Shown in pieces: positions 18,288 through 26,440 of a stretch of 64,000 bases of DNA. Source of the stretch: Phycicoccus sp. Soil802. Its GTDB lineage: Bacteria > Actinomycetota > Actinomycetes > Actinomycetales > Dermatophilaceae. Location: the NCBI RefSeq assembly GCF_001429605.1, contig NZ_LMSS01000001.1:371469-435468 (forward strand), in the 5' to 3' direction. A model generated the notes under the pieces. The model had not been told where the DNA came from. It was given only the letters and a program-made list of their open reading frames with translations, and did no database searches. Each line of letters starts with the position of its first letter. Within the stretch, counting starts at the first letter, position 1. The translations under genes and the position numbers were made by a program.

Positions 18288-18713
18288 TCAGCCGGTGAAG
18301 CTCGTCTCCAGCGTGATCGGGATCTTGAGGGCCTGGCTCACCGGGCAGTTGGCCTTGGCGTCCTGCGCTGCCTCCTCGAACTGCTCGGCGGTGATGCCGG
18401 GGACGTTGCCGACGACCGACAGTGCGCTACCCGTGATGCCGGTGCCCGGCTGGAACGTCACCTTGGCGGTCGTGTCGAGAGAGGTCGGCGGGTGTCCCGC
18501 CTTGTCCAGCGCAAGGGACAGGGCCATCGAGAAGCAGCTCGAGTGGGCTGCCGCGATGAGCTCCTCGGGGCTGGTCTTGCCGTTCGGCTCCTCCGACCGC
18601 GCGACCCACGACACGTCATACGTGCCGATCCCCGAGGACTCGAGACTGACCTGGCCGGCGCCCTCGAAGAGGGAGCCCTCCCAGTGCGTGACGGCGGTGC
18701 GGGTGGTGGGCAT
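18288..18713 (-). CDS. OsmC/Ohr-family peroxiredoxin
   Basis: This 141-residue protein has the two redox cysteines of the family, in AAHSSCFSMALSLAL and DAKANCPVSQALKI. OsmC proteins reduce organic hydroperoxides using a dihydrolipoyl or thiol donor. The ATG at 18713 is preceded by AAGGAGAA. It diverges from the CBS-domain gene. The DosR-like box at 18781-18794 lies 68 bp ahead of this start, so the gene may share that control. Confidence 0.92.
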   Translation of the reverse strand: MPTTRTAVTHWEGSLFEGAGQVSLESSGIGTYDVSWVARSEEPNGKTSPEELIAAAHSSCFSMALSLALDKAGHPPTSLDTTAKVTFQPGTGITGSALSVVGNVPGITAEQFEEAAQDAKANCPVSQALKIPITLETSFTG

Positions 18714-18780
18714 GGGTTCTCCTTCGGGCGGCGGAACGGTCAGCCCCAATCTAGGCGCTCCGCCGACAACCGCAACGGAC

Positions 18781-18794
18781 AGGACCAAGGACCC
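18781..18794. promoter_or_regulatory. DosR/DevR-like box
   Basis: AGGACCAAGGACCC has the 5-4-5 layout of the mycobacterial DosR box (GGGAC-N4-GTCCC) and is followed by TG, as at three other sites in this window. It lies between the divergent OsmC and CBS genes, 80 bp upstream of the CBS start. It is the weakest of the four. Confidence 0.6.
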
Positions 18795-18874
18795 TGGTGG
18801 TGGGCTGCTGCGCGGGTCAGCGTGGGACGTGACGACCGGCACCCTGCCCGCCGTGATCGACGAGAGGAGCACCC

Positions 18875-19480
18875 ATGCTGGTCCGTGAGCTGCTGACCCG
18901 CGACGTGGTCCAGGTGCGCGACACCTCGGCGCTGGACGCCGCCGTCCGGGTGCTGGCCGAGCAACGCGTGTCCGCCCTGCCCGTCGTGGACGCGACGGGC
19001 CGGCTGGTCGGCATCCTGAGCGAGGCCGATGTGCTGCGGCTCCACGTGTCCGCCGACCCACGGGCCCACCTCCGGCCGGTCGACGACGGCCCAGCCGAGC
19101 CGTGGCCCGCGACCGTCGGCGAGGTCATGAGTGCCGACCCCGTGGTCGCCCATGAGTCGAGCGACGTGGCGGACGTGGCGCGGATCCTCGCCGACATGGG
19201 ATGGAAGAGCCTGCCGGTCGTCCGCGGCGACGGACGGCTCGCCGGGATGGTCAGCCGCAGTGACGTCATCAGGGCACTGTCCAGTCGTGACGCCGACATC
19301 TGGCTGCGGGTGGTCCGTGATTTCGCGGAGCTGGACCAGTCCACCTGGCGCGCCTCCGTGTCGCGTGGGGTGGTGACCGTCACCGGAGTGCGGCCGGGTG
19401 GGGATGCGCGACTCGCGGCTGCCCTCGTGGCAACCGCCCCAGGGGTGCGGGACGTGGTCATCGAGGCCGAGACCGACTAG
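18875..19480 (+). CDS. CBS-domain pair plus BON domain protein
   Basis: This 201-residue protein has two CBS motifs (residues 7-58 and 75-130: VSALPVVDATGRLVGILSEADVL and WKSLPVVRGDGRLAGMVSRSDVI). A C-terminal BON domain follows (WRASVSRGVVTVTG, then ALVATAPGVRDVV). CBS pairs bind adenosine nucleotides; CBS-BON proteins such as M. tuberculosis Hrp1 and relatives belong to the DosR regulon. The upstream DosR-like box and the downstream DevS/DevR genes support a role in hypoxia or starvation. A good ribosome site (GAGAGGAG) precedes the ATG. Confidence 0.9.
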   Translation: MLVRELLTRDVVQVRDTSALDAAVRVLAEQRVSALPVVDATGRLVGILSEADVLRLHVSADPRAHLRPVDDGPAEPWPATVGEVMSADPVVAHESSDVADVARILADMGWKSLPVVRGDGRLAGMVSRSDVIRALSSRDADIWLRVVRDFAELDQSTWRASVSRGVVTVTGVRPGGDARLAAALVATAPGVRDVVIEAETD

Positions 19481-19533
19481 GTCCGCAGCGGGCGAAGCAG
19501 GCTGGCGATCCCAGCACAGCGTGTCCCGCGACC

Positions 19534-19539
19534 TACGAT
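19534..19539 (+). promoter_or_regulatory. -10 element, probable leaderless promoter of the devS-like gene
   Basis: TACGAT ends 6 nt before the GTG start at 19546. Transcription would begin at or next to the start codon, giving a leaderless mRNA. No ribosome site is present. Confidence 0.55.
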
Positions 19540-19545
19540 GGGCAC

Positions 19546-21207
19546 GTGGCAGACCAGGTGACACCGCCGGACCAAGGGCCTGGCAGCATCGCCCGACTCT
19601 CCGGGCTCGACCTTGACGACCTCCTTGAGGAGCTCCGATCCCGGGCCGGCAGTGCGCGAACGGCTCAGGCTCGGCTCGAGGCGCTTCTGGATGCCGTGGT
19701 GGTGGTGACCTCGGACCTGGAGCTCGCGGCCGTGCTGCGGCGAATCGTCGAGTCGGCCTGTCAGCTGGTCGACGCGACCTATGGCGCCCTGGGCGTGCTG
19801 GGCCCGAACGGGGAGGAGCTCATCGAGTTCGTGACGCACGGCATCTCGGACGAGGACCGAGCCGCCATCGGTCCTCTGCCGCACGGCCGTGGCCTGCTCG
19901 GGATGATCATCACCAGCCCGCACCCACAGCGGGTCGACCGCATCAGCGACCACCCGGACTCCTACGGGTTCCCCGCCAACCACCCCGAGATGACGAGCTT
20001 CCTCGGGGCGCCGGTGCGGATCCGCCGGGAGGTCTACGGCAACCTCTACCTCACCGACAAACGCAACGCGGAGCGCTTCAGCGAAGACGACGAGACGATC
20101 CTGACGGCGCTGGCCGCGGCCGCCGGGGTGGCCATCGACAACGCCCGGCTCTACCACCGCAGCGTCACCCAGCAGCACTGGGGCGAGGCCACGCGCGACC
20201 TCGTCTCGGCACTGCTGGTCGGGGGGTCCGAGGCGGAGGTCCTCTCGGACGCGGTCGACCGGGTCCTCTCCCTCACCGGTGCCGCGGGCGCCCACATCGC
20301 CCAGCCCAGGGGCCGGGACCTGGTCGTCGTGGCCGCGGCGGGACCCAGGGCCGCAGCCGTCGGCACGGTCCTGAGTGACGCAGAGACCAGGGCCACGCTG
20401 GCGGCCGCGCCCACCGAGCCCGATCCAGCAGCGAACCACGTGGTCGTCCCTCTGTCGGCTGGTGGCCACCAGGCCCTCGGCGTGATGGTCGTGACCGGCC
20501 TGCCGGCCGAGCTCGGCGGCATCTCCGCACCCCTACTCGACTTCGCCCAGCGCCTGGCCGTCGGGCTGACTGCCGCCAGCTCCCACCGTGAGCAGGCGCG
20601 CATCGACCTCCTCGAGGACCGCGACCGGATCGCGCGTGACATGCATGACCACGTGATCCAACGGTTGTTCGCCACCGGGCTCTCCCTGCAGTCCGCGAGT
20701 CGCCTGACCAGTGAGCCGACGGCCCGCGACCGCATCGAGACCGCCGTGGACGAGGTCGACGCGGTCATCAAGGACATCCGCCACACGATCTTCGCGCTCA
20801 ACCGCGCACCTGATTCCCGCAGCCTCGCGGCCGAGGTCACGACGATCTGCGAGGGTGCAGTGGTGAGCCTGGGCTTCGCACCGTCCCTGACGATGCGCGG
20901 GAACGTCGCCGATGTCCCCGAGTACATCGCGGCGGACCTCTTGGCAGTCGTGCGGGAGGGGCTCAGCAACGTCGCGCGGCATGCAAGGGCCAGTCAGGCC
21001 GAGGTCGTCATCGAGGTGTCCGACTCCCGGGTGGTGGTGAAGGTCCGCGACGACGGCGTCGGTCTGCCCGCCGACGCCACCCGGTCCGGACTCGACAACC
21101 TCGCGCGACGGGCCAGCAGCCGGGGTGGTCGTTTCGAGCTCGCCGCGGCGACGGCCGGGGGCACGGTGCTCGACTGGCAGGTGCCGTTGGCGCCGCCCAC
21201 CGACTAG
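19546..21207 (+). CDS. devS: DevS/DosS-like GAF-domain sensor histidine kinase
   Basis: This 553-residue kinase has two GAF domains (about 55-205 and 215-345), then the HisKA_3 box DRDRIARDMHDHVIQRLF with the phospho-accepting His at residue 367. An ATPase domain follows (VVREGLSNVARHARAS, then VRDDGVGL and GLDNLARRASSRGG). In the first GAF domain, ANHPEMTSFLGAPVRIR puts His146 at the position of the haem ligand His149 of M. tuberculosis DosS. That suggests an O2/NO/CO or redox sensor. The cognate regulator is probably the DevR-like gene at 22320, separated only by a USP gene. Confidence 0.9.
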   Translation: MADQVTPPDQGPGSIARLSGLDLDDLLEELRSRAGSARTAQARLEALLDAVVVVTSDLELAAVLRRIVESACQLVDATYGALGVLGPNGEELIEFVTHGISDEDRAAIGPLPHGRGLLGMIITSPHPQRVDRISDHPDSYGFPANHPEMTSFLGAPVRIRREVYGNLYLTDKRNAERFSEDDETILTALAAAAGVAIDNARLYHRSVTQQHWGEATRDLVSALLVGGSEAEVLSDAVDRVLSLTGAAGAHIAQPRGRDLVVVAAAGPRAAAVGTVLSDAETRATLAAAPTEPDPAANHVVVPLSAGGHQALGVMVVTGLPAELGGISAPLLDFAQRLAVGLTAASSHREQARIDLLEDRDRIARDMHDHVIQRLFATGLSLQSASRLTSEPTARDRIETAVDEVDAVIKDIRHTIFALNRAPDSRSLAAEVTTICEGAVVSLGFAPSLTMRGNVADVPEYIAADLLAVVREGLSNVARHARASQAEVVIEVSDSRVVVKVRDDGVGLPADATRSGLDNLARRASSRGGRFELAAATAGGTVLDWQVPLAPPTD

Positions 21208-21222
21208 CAGCCACGGGTCACA

Positions 21223-21236
21223 GGGACTTTCGACCC
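21223..21236. promoter_or_regulatory. DosR/DevR-like box
   Basis: GGGACTTTCGACCC matches the 5-4-5 palindrome of DosR boxes at 9 of 10 arm positions and is followed by TG. It lies 35 bp ahead of the USP gene at 21272, in the gap after devS. Confidence 0.75.
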
Positions 21237-21271
21237 TGTCCGCCACGGCTCGCCCGGGGCAGGGTCAGGAC

Positions 21272-22222
21272 ATGACGTCGCGACCCCAGACCGAGTCGAC
21301 CGCCGGTCACCGGCTGCCCTCGTCCGGCCTCGTGGGCGCACCCGTTGTCGTCGGGTTCGACGACAGTGCCGCCTCGGTCGCTGCGGTCCAGTGGGCTGCT
21401 GTGGAGGCCGCCCGACTCGGATCCGGGCTCACCGTCCTGAGCGCCTCGGACCCTCCCATCCAGACACCCTTGGGCGTCGGAGTGATCAGATCGGTTCCCG
21501 ACCTGTGGAGCGTCAGTCGGGCCACGGCCGCTCGGGGTGTCGACCTGGCCCGCTCGTGCAGTCGCGAGCTCGCCGTCGGCCCCGTTGCCGTCGTCGGAGG
21601 ACCTGCCGGCGAGCTCGTCGCCCGGTCGAGCGAGACCGGACTGGTGGTGGTCGGTCGCAGCCGTCGCAGCGCGTTGCAGACGGCCGTGTTGGGGTCGGTG
21701 TCCTTCGCCGTGGCCGCGCACGCGCGGTGCCCCGTCGTGGTCGTGAGTGAGGGGGCGGTCCGTCACCCCGGTCCGTCCTTGCCGGTGGTGGTGGGCATCG
21801 ACGGGTCGCGGCCTGCGCTGGCGGCCGTCTCCCTCGCCCTCGCGTTCGCCCTCGCCTGGCAGGCGCCCCTCCGGATCGTGAGTGCCTGGCAGGCGCCGTC
21901 GCCCTCTTCGTATCCCGACACGTTCGATGAAGCCTTCTCCGCGGCGGTGTCGGACCAGCCGTGGGCTTCTGTCGCCCGCGCCGCCGTCGACCAGGCGGTC
22001 AGACAGGTCGAGGCGGGTGACACTGGTGTCACCGTCACCGGTGTCACCGAGCCCGGACGCGCCGAGGACGTCCTGGTCGAGGCCTCCCGGGACGCCGGCC
22101 TCGTCGTGGTCGGCAGTCGCGGCCAAGGCGGTTTCGCCGGGCTGATGCTCGGCTCGGTGAGCCACGGCGTGATGCGTCGTTCGGCCAGCCCTGTCGTGGT
22201 CGTGCGTCGCGGTTCCCTGTGA
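21272..22222 (+). CDS. Universal stress protein, tandem USP domains
   Basis: This 316-residue protein has two USP domains, starting at VVVGFDDSAASVAAVQWA and VVVGIDGSRPALAAVSLA. Each ends in an ATP-binding type motif: VVGRSRRSALQTAVLGSVS and VVGSRGQGGFAGLMLGSVS. Tandem USPs are hallmark members of the mycobacterial DosR regulon. The DosR-like box just upstream and its position between devS and devR fit that role. The N-terminus was set at the ATG at 21272; the longer frame is antisense-like sequence from the kinase tail. Confidence 0.9.
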   Translation: MTSRPQTESTAGHRLPSSGLVGAPVVVGFDDSAASVAAVQWAAVEAARLGSGLTVLSASDPPIQTPLGVGVIRSVPDLWSVSRATAARGVDLARSCSRELAVGPVAVVGGPAGELVARSSETGLVVVGRSRRSALQTAVLGSVSFAVAAHARCPVVVVSEGAVRHPGPSLPVVVGIDGSRPALAAVSLALAFALAWQAPLRIVSAWQAPSPSSYPDTFDEAFSAAVSDQPWASVARAAVDQAVRQVEAGDTGVTVTGVTEPGRAEDVLVEASRDAGLVVVGSRGQGGFAGLMLGSVSHGVMRRSASPVVVVRRGSL

Positions 22223-22319
22223 AGCTCACCAGAGCTCGGGCGGAGTGCCCGGTGTGCGTCGTTGCCCTAGGGCCGTCGCGTGGCTGGGTAGGCTCACACC
22301 GGAGAGGGAGTGATCGCTG

Positions 22320-22970
22320 GTGAGCATCACGGTGTACCTGCTGGACGACCACGAGGTGGTCCGGCGCGGACTGCGCGAGCTCCTCGAGGTCGAGGACGAC
22401 CTGGAGGTGGTGGGTGAGTCGGGCTCGGCCAGCGAGGCGGCCCGGCGGATCCCCGCGTTGCGGCCCGACGTCATGGTGCTCGACGCGCGGCTCCCGGATG
22501 GTTCAGGGATCGATGTGTGCCGCGATGTCCGCTCGGTCGACCCGGGCATCCAGGGGATCATCCTGACGTCGTACGACGACGACCGGGCGCTCACCGCCGC
22601 CGTGGCGGCCGGAGCCGCCGGCTACGTCCTCAAGGACGTGCGGGGCTCGGACCTGGTGGCCTCCATCCGTCGGGTTGCCGCGGGGGAGTCGCTCCTGGCC
22701 CCTGAGGTGGTGCAGCGCCTGCGGCAAGCCTGGGGCCACGACCAGCCGACCGACCCCCGGCTGGCCTCGCTCACCCCGCAGGAGCGGCGCATCCTCGACT
22801 GCATCGCCCAGGGCCTGACCAACCGCCAGATCGGCGAGTCCCTGTCACTGGCGGAGAAGACGGTCAAGAACTACGTCACGTCGGTGCTGGCCAAGCTCGG
22901 CATGGAGCGGCGCACCCAGGCCGCCGTCTACGTCGCCGGCCAGGGAGTCAGACCAGCGCGCGACCGGTGA
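22320..22970 (+). CDS. devR: DevR/DosR-like response regulator (NarL/LuxR family)
   Basis: This 216-residue protein has a receiver domain with Asp9/Asp10 (LLDDHEVVRRGL), phospho-acceptor Asp55 (MVLDARLPDGSG) and Lys105 (GYVLKDV). The C-terminal LuxR helix-turn-helix reads LTPQERRILDCIAQGLTNRQIG, followed by LAEKTVKNYVTSVLAKLGMERRTQAAVY. That recognition helix is almost the same as in M. tuberculosis DosR, which supports binding to the four DosR-like boxes in this island. The GTG start is preceded by GGAGAGGGAG. It overlaps the convergent PPOX gene by 23 nt. Confidence 0.92.
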   Translation: MSITVYLLDDHEVVRRGLRELLEVEDDLEVVGESGSASEAARRIPALRPDVMVLDARLPDGSGIDVCRDVRSVDPGIQGIILTSYDDDRALTAAVAAGAAGYVLKDVRGSDLVASIRRVAAGESLLAPEVVQRLRQAWGHDQPTDPRLASLTPQERRILDCIAQGLTNRQIGESLSLAEKTVKNYVTSVLAKLGMERRTQAAVYVAGQGVRPARDR

Positions 22971-23373
22971 TGCTCTGGGTGCGCACGCGCACCCACGTGC
23001 TCGGTCCGGGATGTGGTGGAACCCACGGCGCCCGCGCCGTCTGGTCGAGCCGGCGGACGTCCGAGTCGTCGTCGACGACCATCGCCGTCCCCTGGACCAG
23101 GACGCTCCAGCCGGTCCTCGTCGACGCGTCGAACTGGTCCACCTCGAACGCGACCGGGTCGCGGTCCACGGCAGCCTGGATCTTGGAGTCGCCCGTCGTC
23201 CGGAAGCACACGTCGACGCCGTCGACGGTGTGCACGACCGGCAGGATGGTCAGCTCCCCGTCGAGGTGGAAGGCGAGCCGGCCGACCGGGACCTCCACGA
23301 GCTTCGCCAGGCACTCGTCGAGGTCGAGGACCTCCAGACCGGTGTGGTCGGTGGGACGGACGACGTCGGCCAT
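22948..23373 (-). CDS. Pyridoxamine 5'-phosphate oxidase-fold (split-barrel flavin) protein
   Basis: This 141-residue protein has the split-barrel pattern ECLAKLVEVPVGRLAFHLDGELTILPVVHTVDGVDVCFRTT. These proteins bind FMN or F420, or act as nitroreductase-like dormancy proteins such as M. tuberculosis Rv2074 and Rv3131 neighbours. The ATG at 23373 overlaps the stop of the upstream USP gene by 1 nt (TGATG), so the two are co-translated. The 3' end overlaps devR on the other strand. Confidence 0.85.
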   Translation of the reverse strand: MADVVRPTDHTGLEVLDLDECLAKLVEVPVGRLAFHLDGELTILPVVHTVDGVDVCFRTTGDSKIQAAVDRDPVAFEVDQFDASTRTGWSVLVQGTAMVVDDDSDVRRLDQTARAPWVPPHPGPSTWVRVRTQSITGRALV

Positions 23374-24269
23374 CACGCACCCCCACTCGACCGCACCACC
23401 ATCACCGGGCAGTGCGCGTGGTGGAGCACACCTTGGCTGACCGACCCCAGGAGCATGCCGGTGAACCCGCCTAGACCGCGGCTGCCGACGACCAGCAGCT
23501 CGGCCCCACGCGAGTGGTCCACGAGGGCCTCGACGGGGTGGGCGTGCAGGATGCGCTGTCGCACCGTCACGTCGGGGTACTTCTCCGACCAGCCGGCGAC
23601 TGCCTCGGACGAGACGGCCAGCTCCTCCTGGGTCACGACCAGCCGCACGTCGTCGGTCTCGAGCGCGGCCAGGCCGGTGCCCTGGTAGTCGAGGTACCAG
23701 GCGTGGACCACGGTCAATGGCAGCCCGAGACGGTCGGCCTGCTCGAAGCCGGCCGCGATGGCGGCCTCTGAGAGCTCGGAGCCATCGGACCCCACGACGA
23801 CCCCGGGACGGTCGGGGAGCTGCTGCGGGAGCTCACGCACCACCACGACCGGGCAGGGTGCGTGGGCCGCGACGTCGAGCGAGGTCGAGCCCAGCAGGAC
23901 GCTGCCCAGGGCGCTGTGGTGGCGGCCCCCCACGACGAGGCAGGTGGCGTCGCGGGCTTCGTCCACGAGTAGCGCGGCAGCGTTGCGGTAGGCGGCTGCG
24001 GTGGTCACGGCCAGGTCGGGCGCCAGGGCGTGGACCCGTTCGGTGGCAACGGCGAGGATCGCGTCGGACTCGGGCGTGTGCACACCCAACTCCGACTCGA
24101 TGGTGGGGCCGCGTAGCGGCATCATCCGGGCGTGCACGACGTGCAGCGGCACGTTCGCGCGCTGGGCCTCGGCGATCGCCCAGTCCAGCGCGTGGGCAGC
24201 TGGTTCCTGGCCATCGACCCCGACGACGACGGGTCGGGTGGCGGTCGAGGCTCCGGTGTTGGACGACAT
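23373..24269 (-). CDS. Universal stress protein, tandem USP domains
   Basis: This 298-residue protein has two USP domains (PVVVGVDGQEPAAHALDWAI and GVVVGSDGSELSEAAIAAGF), each with the ATP-loop pattern: VVGGRHHSALGSVLLGSTS and VVGSRGLGGFTGMLLGSVS. It is about 30% longer than single USPs and resembles the DosR-regulon USPs of mycobacteria. It leads a two-gene minus-strand operon with the PPOX protein. A DosR-like box lies 73 bp upstream of the start, in the divergent gap. Confidence 0.9.
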   Translation of the reverse strand: MSSNTGASTATRPVVVGVDGQEPAAHALDWAIAEAQRANVPLHVVHARMMPLRGPTIESELGVHTPESDAILAVATERVHALAPDLAVTTAAAYRNAAALLVDEARDATCLVVGGRHHSALGSVLLGSTSLDVAAHAPCPVVVVRELPQQLPDRPGVVVGSDGSELSEAAIAAGFEQADRLGLPLTVVHAWYLDYQGTGLAALETDDVRLVVTQEELAVSSEAVAGWSEKYPDVTVRQRILHAHPVEALVDHSRGAELLVVGSRGLGGFTGMLLGSVSQGVLHHAHCPVMVVRSSGGA

Positions 24270-24342
24270 GACTTCCTCCTCTGCTGACGGCCCGCGGTCC
24301 GGGCCCTGACCTCAGGGTCCGACTGCCGGGTCGCCGGGCACA

Positions 24343-24356
24343 GGGACCTTGGACCC
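24343..24356. promoter_or_regulatory. DosR/DevR-like box in a divergent promoter
   Basis: GGGACCTTGGACCC followed by TG matches the 5-4-5 DosR palindrome. It sits between the divergent USP (start 24269) and PPOX (start 24392) genes and may serve both. A separate exact palindrome CCCTGA-CC-TCAGGG at 24304-24317 lies closer to the USP gene. Confidence 0.75.
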
Positions 24357-24391
24357 TGATCTCCGGGCCGTCGCAGGGGAATCGTGGACGC

Positions 24392-24838
24392 ATGGAAACG
24401 CAGACAGAGCTCACCGTCCCGCAGTGCTGGCAGTCCCTTCGGGAGGGCGTGGTCGGGCGCCTCGCCGTGGTCCACGACAGGCGTCCCGACATCTTCCCGA
24501 TCAACTACGCCGTCGACCACGGGACGGTGGTCTTCCGGACCGGGTCGGGCACCCTCTTCACCTCCTCGGACGGCACCTTCGTCGCCTTCGAGGTGGACGG
24601 CTACGACGTCGAGCGGGCCGAGGCCTGGAGCGTCGTCGTCCGAGGCGTAGCCCACGAGGTCTACCAGCTCGACGACGCACTCGAGGCGATGCGACTGCCC
24701 GTGCACCCCTGGCACGACGCGCCCAAGCCCCGCATCATGCGCATCCACCCCGACTCGGTCACCGGCCGCCGGTTCGTCGTCAAGGGTGGCTACGTCAAGG
24801 GCGGCCACCAGTCCCGAAGTCGGGACCTTCGGCCCTGA
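24392..24838 (+). CDS. Pyridoxamine 5'-phosphate oxidase-fold protein
   Basis: This 148-residue split-barrel protein has SLREGVVGRLAVVHDRRPDIFPINYAVD near the N-terminus, then VVFRTGSGTLF and WSVVVRGVAHEVY. It is a paralogue of the gene at 22948, but the C-terminal part differs (HPWHDAPKPRIMRIHPDSVTGRRF). Family members bind FMN, F420 or haem. The DosR-like box 35 bp upstream of the start suggests hypoxic induction. A second box lies inside its 3' end and drives the next gene. Confidence 0.88.
   Translation: METQTELTVPQCWQSLREGVVGRLAVVHDRRPDIFPINYAVDHGTVVFRTGSGTLFTSSDGTFVAFEVDGYDVERAEAWSVVVRGVAHEVYQLDDALEAMRLPVHPWHDAPKPRIMRIHPDSVTGRRFVVKGGYVKGGHQSRSRDLRP
24822..24835. promoter_or_regulatory. 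DosR/DevR-like box inside the end of the PPOX gene
   Basis: GGGACCTTCGGCCC followed by TG has the same layout as the other three. It lies across the last codons of the PPOX gene, 88 bp upstream of the membrane protein gene at 24924. Confidence 0.68.
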
Positions 24839-24923
24839 TCGCCCGGCTCTGTCGACGCCAGAGTTGAGGTGTCAGAACGGAATACAACGCGGGTGCCACG
24901 CACCCGAAGGAGGAACCACCACC

Positions 24924-25514
24924 ATGCGACGACGCACCCTGGATGCCCTGCTCACGACCGGTGGCCTCATCGTCGCCGCAGTCCTGCTGGTGGTCGGGGG
25001 ACTGATGACCTGGGCCAGCAGCTTCGTGGACAACGAGGTCCACTCCCAGCTCTCGGCCCAGCACATCACCTTCCCGGCGAAGGGCAGTGAGCAGCTCAAC
25101 GACCCGCTCGTGAAGCCCTACCTCGAGCAGTACGCCGGACAGCAGCTCACCACGGGCGCACAGGCCAAGGCCTGGGCCGACCACTACATCAAGGTGCACC
25201 TCGACGAGTCGACCGGTGGGAAGACCTACTCCGAGCTGAGCGCCGCCGCCCGGGCCAACCCGGACGACCCGAAGGCCAAGGCCATGGTCGACCTCGCCTT
25301 CAAGGGCGAGACCCTGCGCGGCCTGCTGCTCAACGCCTACGCCTTCGGCACCATGGGCAAGATCGCGATGTATGCCGCGTGGGCCAGCTTCATCGGCGCG
25401 GCGGCGATGATCTTCCTGGCCCTGCTCGGTTTCCGGCACCTGCGCCGGGTGCCGGTCGAGGAAGAGGTCGCCATCGGTTCACGCCACACCGCGCCGAAGC
25501 CGGCGATCGCCTAG
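24924..25514 (+). CDS. Membrane protein of unknown function, DosR-island member
   Basis: This 196-residue protein has two predicted transmembrane segments (residues 8-30, LLTTGGLIVAAVLLVVGGLM, and 150-172, IAMYAAWASFIGAAAMIFLALLGF). Between them is a large outside loop with repeated charged motifs (FVDNEVHSQLSAQHITFPAKG). Similar sequences are common in actinobacteria without assigned function. A strong ribosome site (AAGGAGG) precedes the ATG. The DosR-like box at 24822 and the terminator downstream make it a single-gene unit of the dormancy island. Confidence 0.8.
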   Translation: MRRRTLDALLTTGGLIVAAVLLVVGGLMTWASSFVDNEVHSQLSAQHITFPAKGSEQLNDPLVKPYLEQYAGQQLTTGAQAKAWADHYIKVHLDESTGGKTYSELSAAARANPDDPKAKAMVDLAFKGETLRGLLLNAYAFGTMGKIAMYAAWASFIGAAAMIFLALLGFRHLRRVPVEEEVAIGSRHTAPKPAIA

Positions 25515-25534
25515 GCCGCACCGACCCCCGGACC

Positions 25535-25564
25535 AGAGCCCTCGCCCCCTGCGGCGGGGGCTCT
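25535..25564 (+). terminator. Rho-independent-like hairpin
   Basis: AGAGCCC (25535-25541) pairs with GGGCTCT (25558-25564), with additional C/G pairing inside (CGCCCCC/GCGGGGG-like). It lies between the convergent membrane protein and SDR genes and could end both transcripts. Confidence 0.65.
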
Positions 25565-25591
25565 GCCACGTCGTCCCAGAAGCACGTCTGG

Positions 25592-26359
25592 CTAGAAGGC
25601 GGTGTAGCCGCCGTCCGCCACGAGGACCGAGCCGGTGACGAACGAGGACGCGTCGCTGGCCAGGAAGATGACCGCCGGCGCGAGCTCCTCGACCGTGCCG
25701 TAGCGCTGCATGGGGGCGTCGTCGATCCAGTGCTGGCGGAACTTCGGGTCGTCGACGGGGGACATGTCCGTCTTGATGTAGCCCGGTGCCAGGGCGTTGA
25801 CCCGCACCCCGTGCGGCGCCCATTCGGCGGCCAGGCTGCGGGTCAGGTGGTGCACGGCTGCCTTGGACGCGTTGTAGGCGGGTTGCCACTGGGGCCGGTT
25901 GACGATGAAGCCAGACATCGAGCCGATGTTGACGATCGACCCCGAGCCCTGTTCGACGAAGTGCCGGCCGAAGGTCTGCGAGCAGGTCCACACCGCGTCG
26001 ACGTTGACGGCCATGACGGCACGCCAGTCCTCCGGGGTCACGTCGAGGGCAGGAGCGTGCACGCAGGCGCCGGCGTTGTTGACCAGTACGTCCACCCGGC
26101 CGTGCTGCGACAAGGTGGCCTCGAGCACGCGTTGCACGTCTGCGGCCACCGTGACGTCAGCCGCCACGAAGTCGGCCCGGATGTCGTTGTCGCGCAACGA
26201 CCCGAGCACCTCCTCGGCAGCCTCCGGGTCGCGGCCCACGAGGACGACGGCTGCCCCCGCGTCACCGAGGGCGCGCGCGAAGCCGGCACCGAGCCCTCGG
26301 GTCCCGCCGGTGACGACGGCGACGCGGCCGGCCAGGGAGAAGCGCTCCAGTGCGTTCAT
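25592..26359 (-). CDS. Short-chain dehydrogenase/reductase
   Basis: This 255-residue classical SDR has the cofactor motif VVTGGTRGLGAGFARAL, the NNAG motif (LVNNAGACVHAP) and the catalytic YxxxK (AYNASKAAVHHL), with Ser in NIGSMSGFIV. The Arg-poor loop after the glycine motif does not settle NAD versus NADP. It resembles gluconate 5-dehydrogenase or sorbose reductase-type enzymes, but substrate cannot be fixed. It is a lone gene with triple palindromic repeats upstream. Confidence 0.92.
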   Translation of the reverse strand: MNALERFSLAGRVAVVTGGTRGLGAGFARALGDAGAAVVLVGRDPEAAEEVLGSLRDNDIRADFVAADVTVAADVQRVLEATLSQHGRVDVLVNNAGACVHAPALDVTPEDWRAVMAVNVDAVWTCSQTFGRHFVEQGSGSIVNIGSMSGFIVNRPQWQPAYNASKAAVHHLTRSLAAEWAPHGVRVNALAPGYIKTDMSPVDDPKFRQHWIDDAPMQRYGTVEELAPAVIFLASDASSFVTGSVLVADGGYTAF

Positions 26360-26440
26360 CCGACCAATCTAGGGCTCGGGAAACCCGCACGACACCGGTG
26401 CCGACGCGGCATACCCACGTCACCGCGGTCGGCGACGGTG

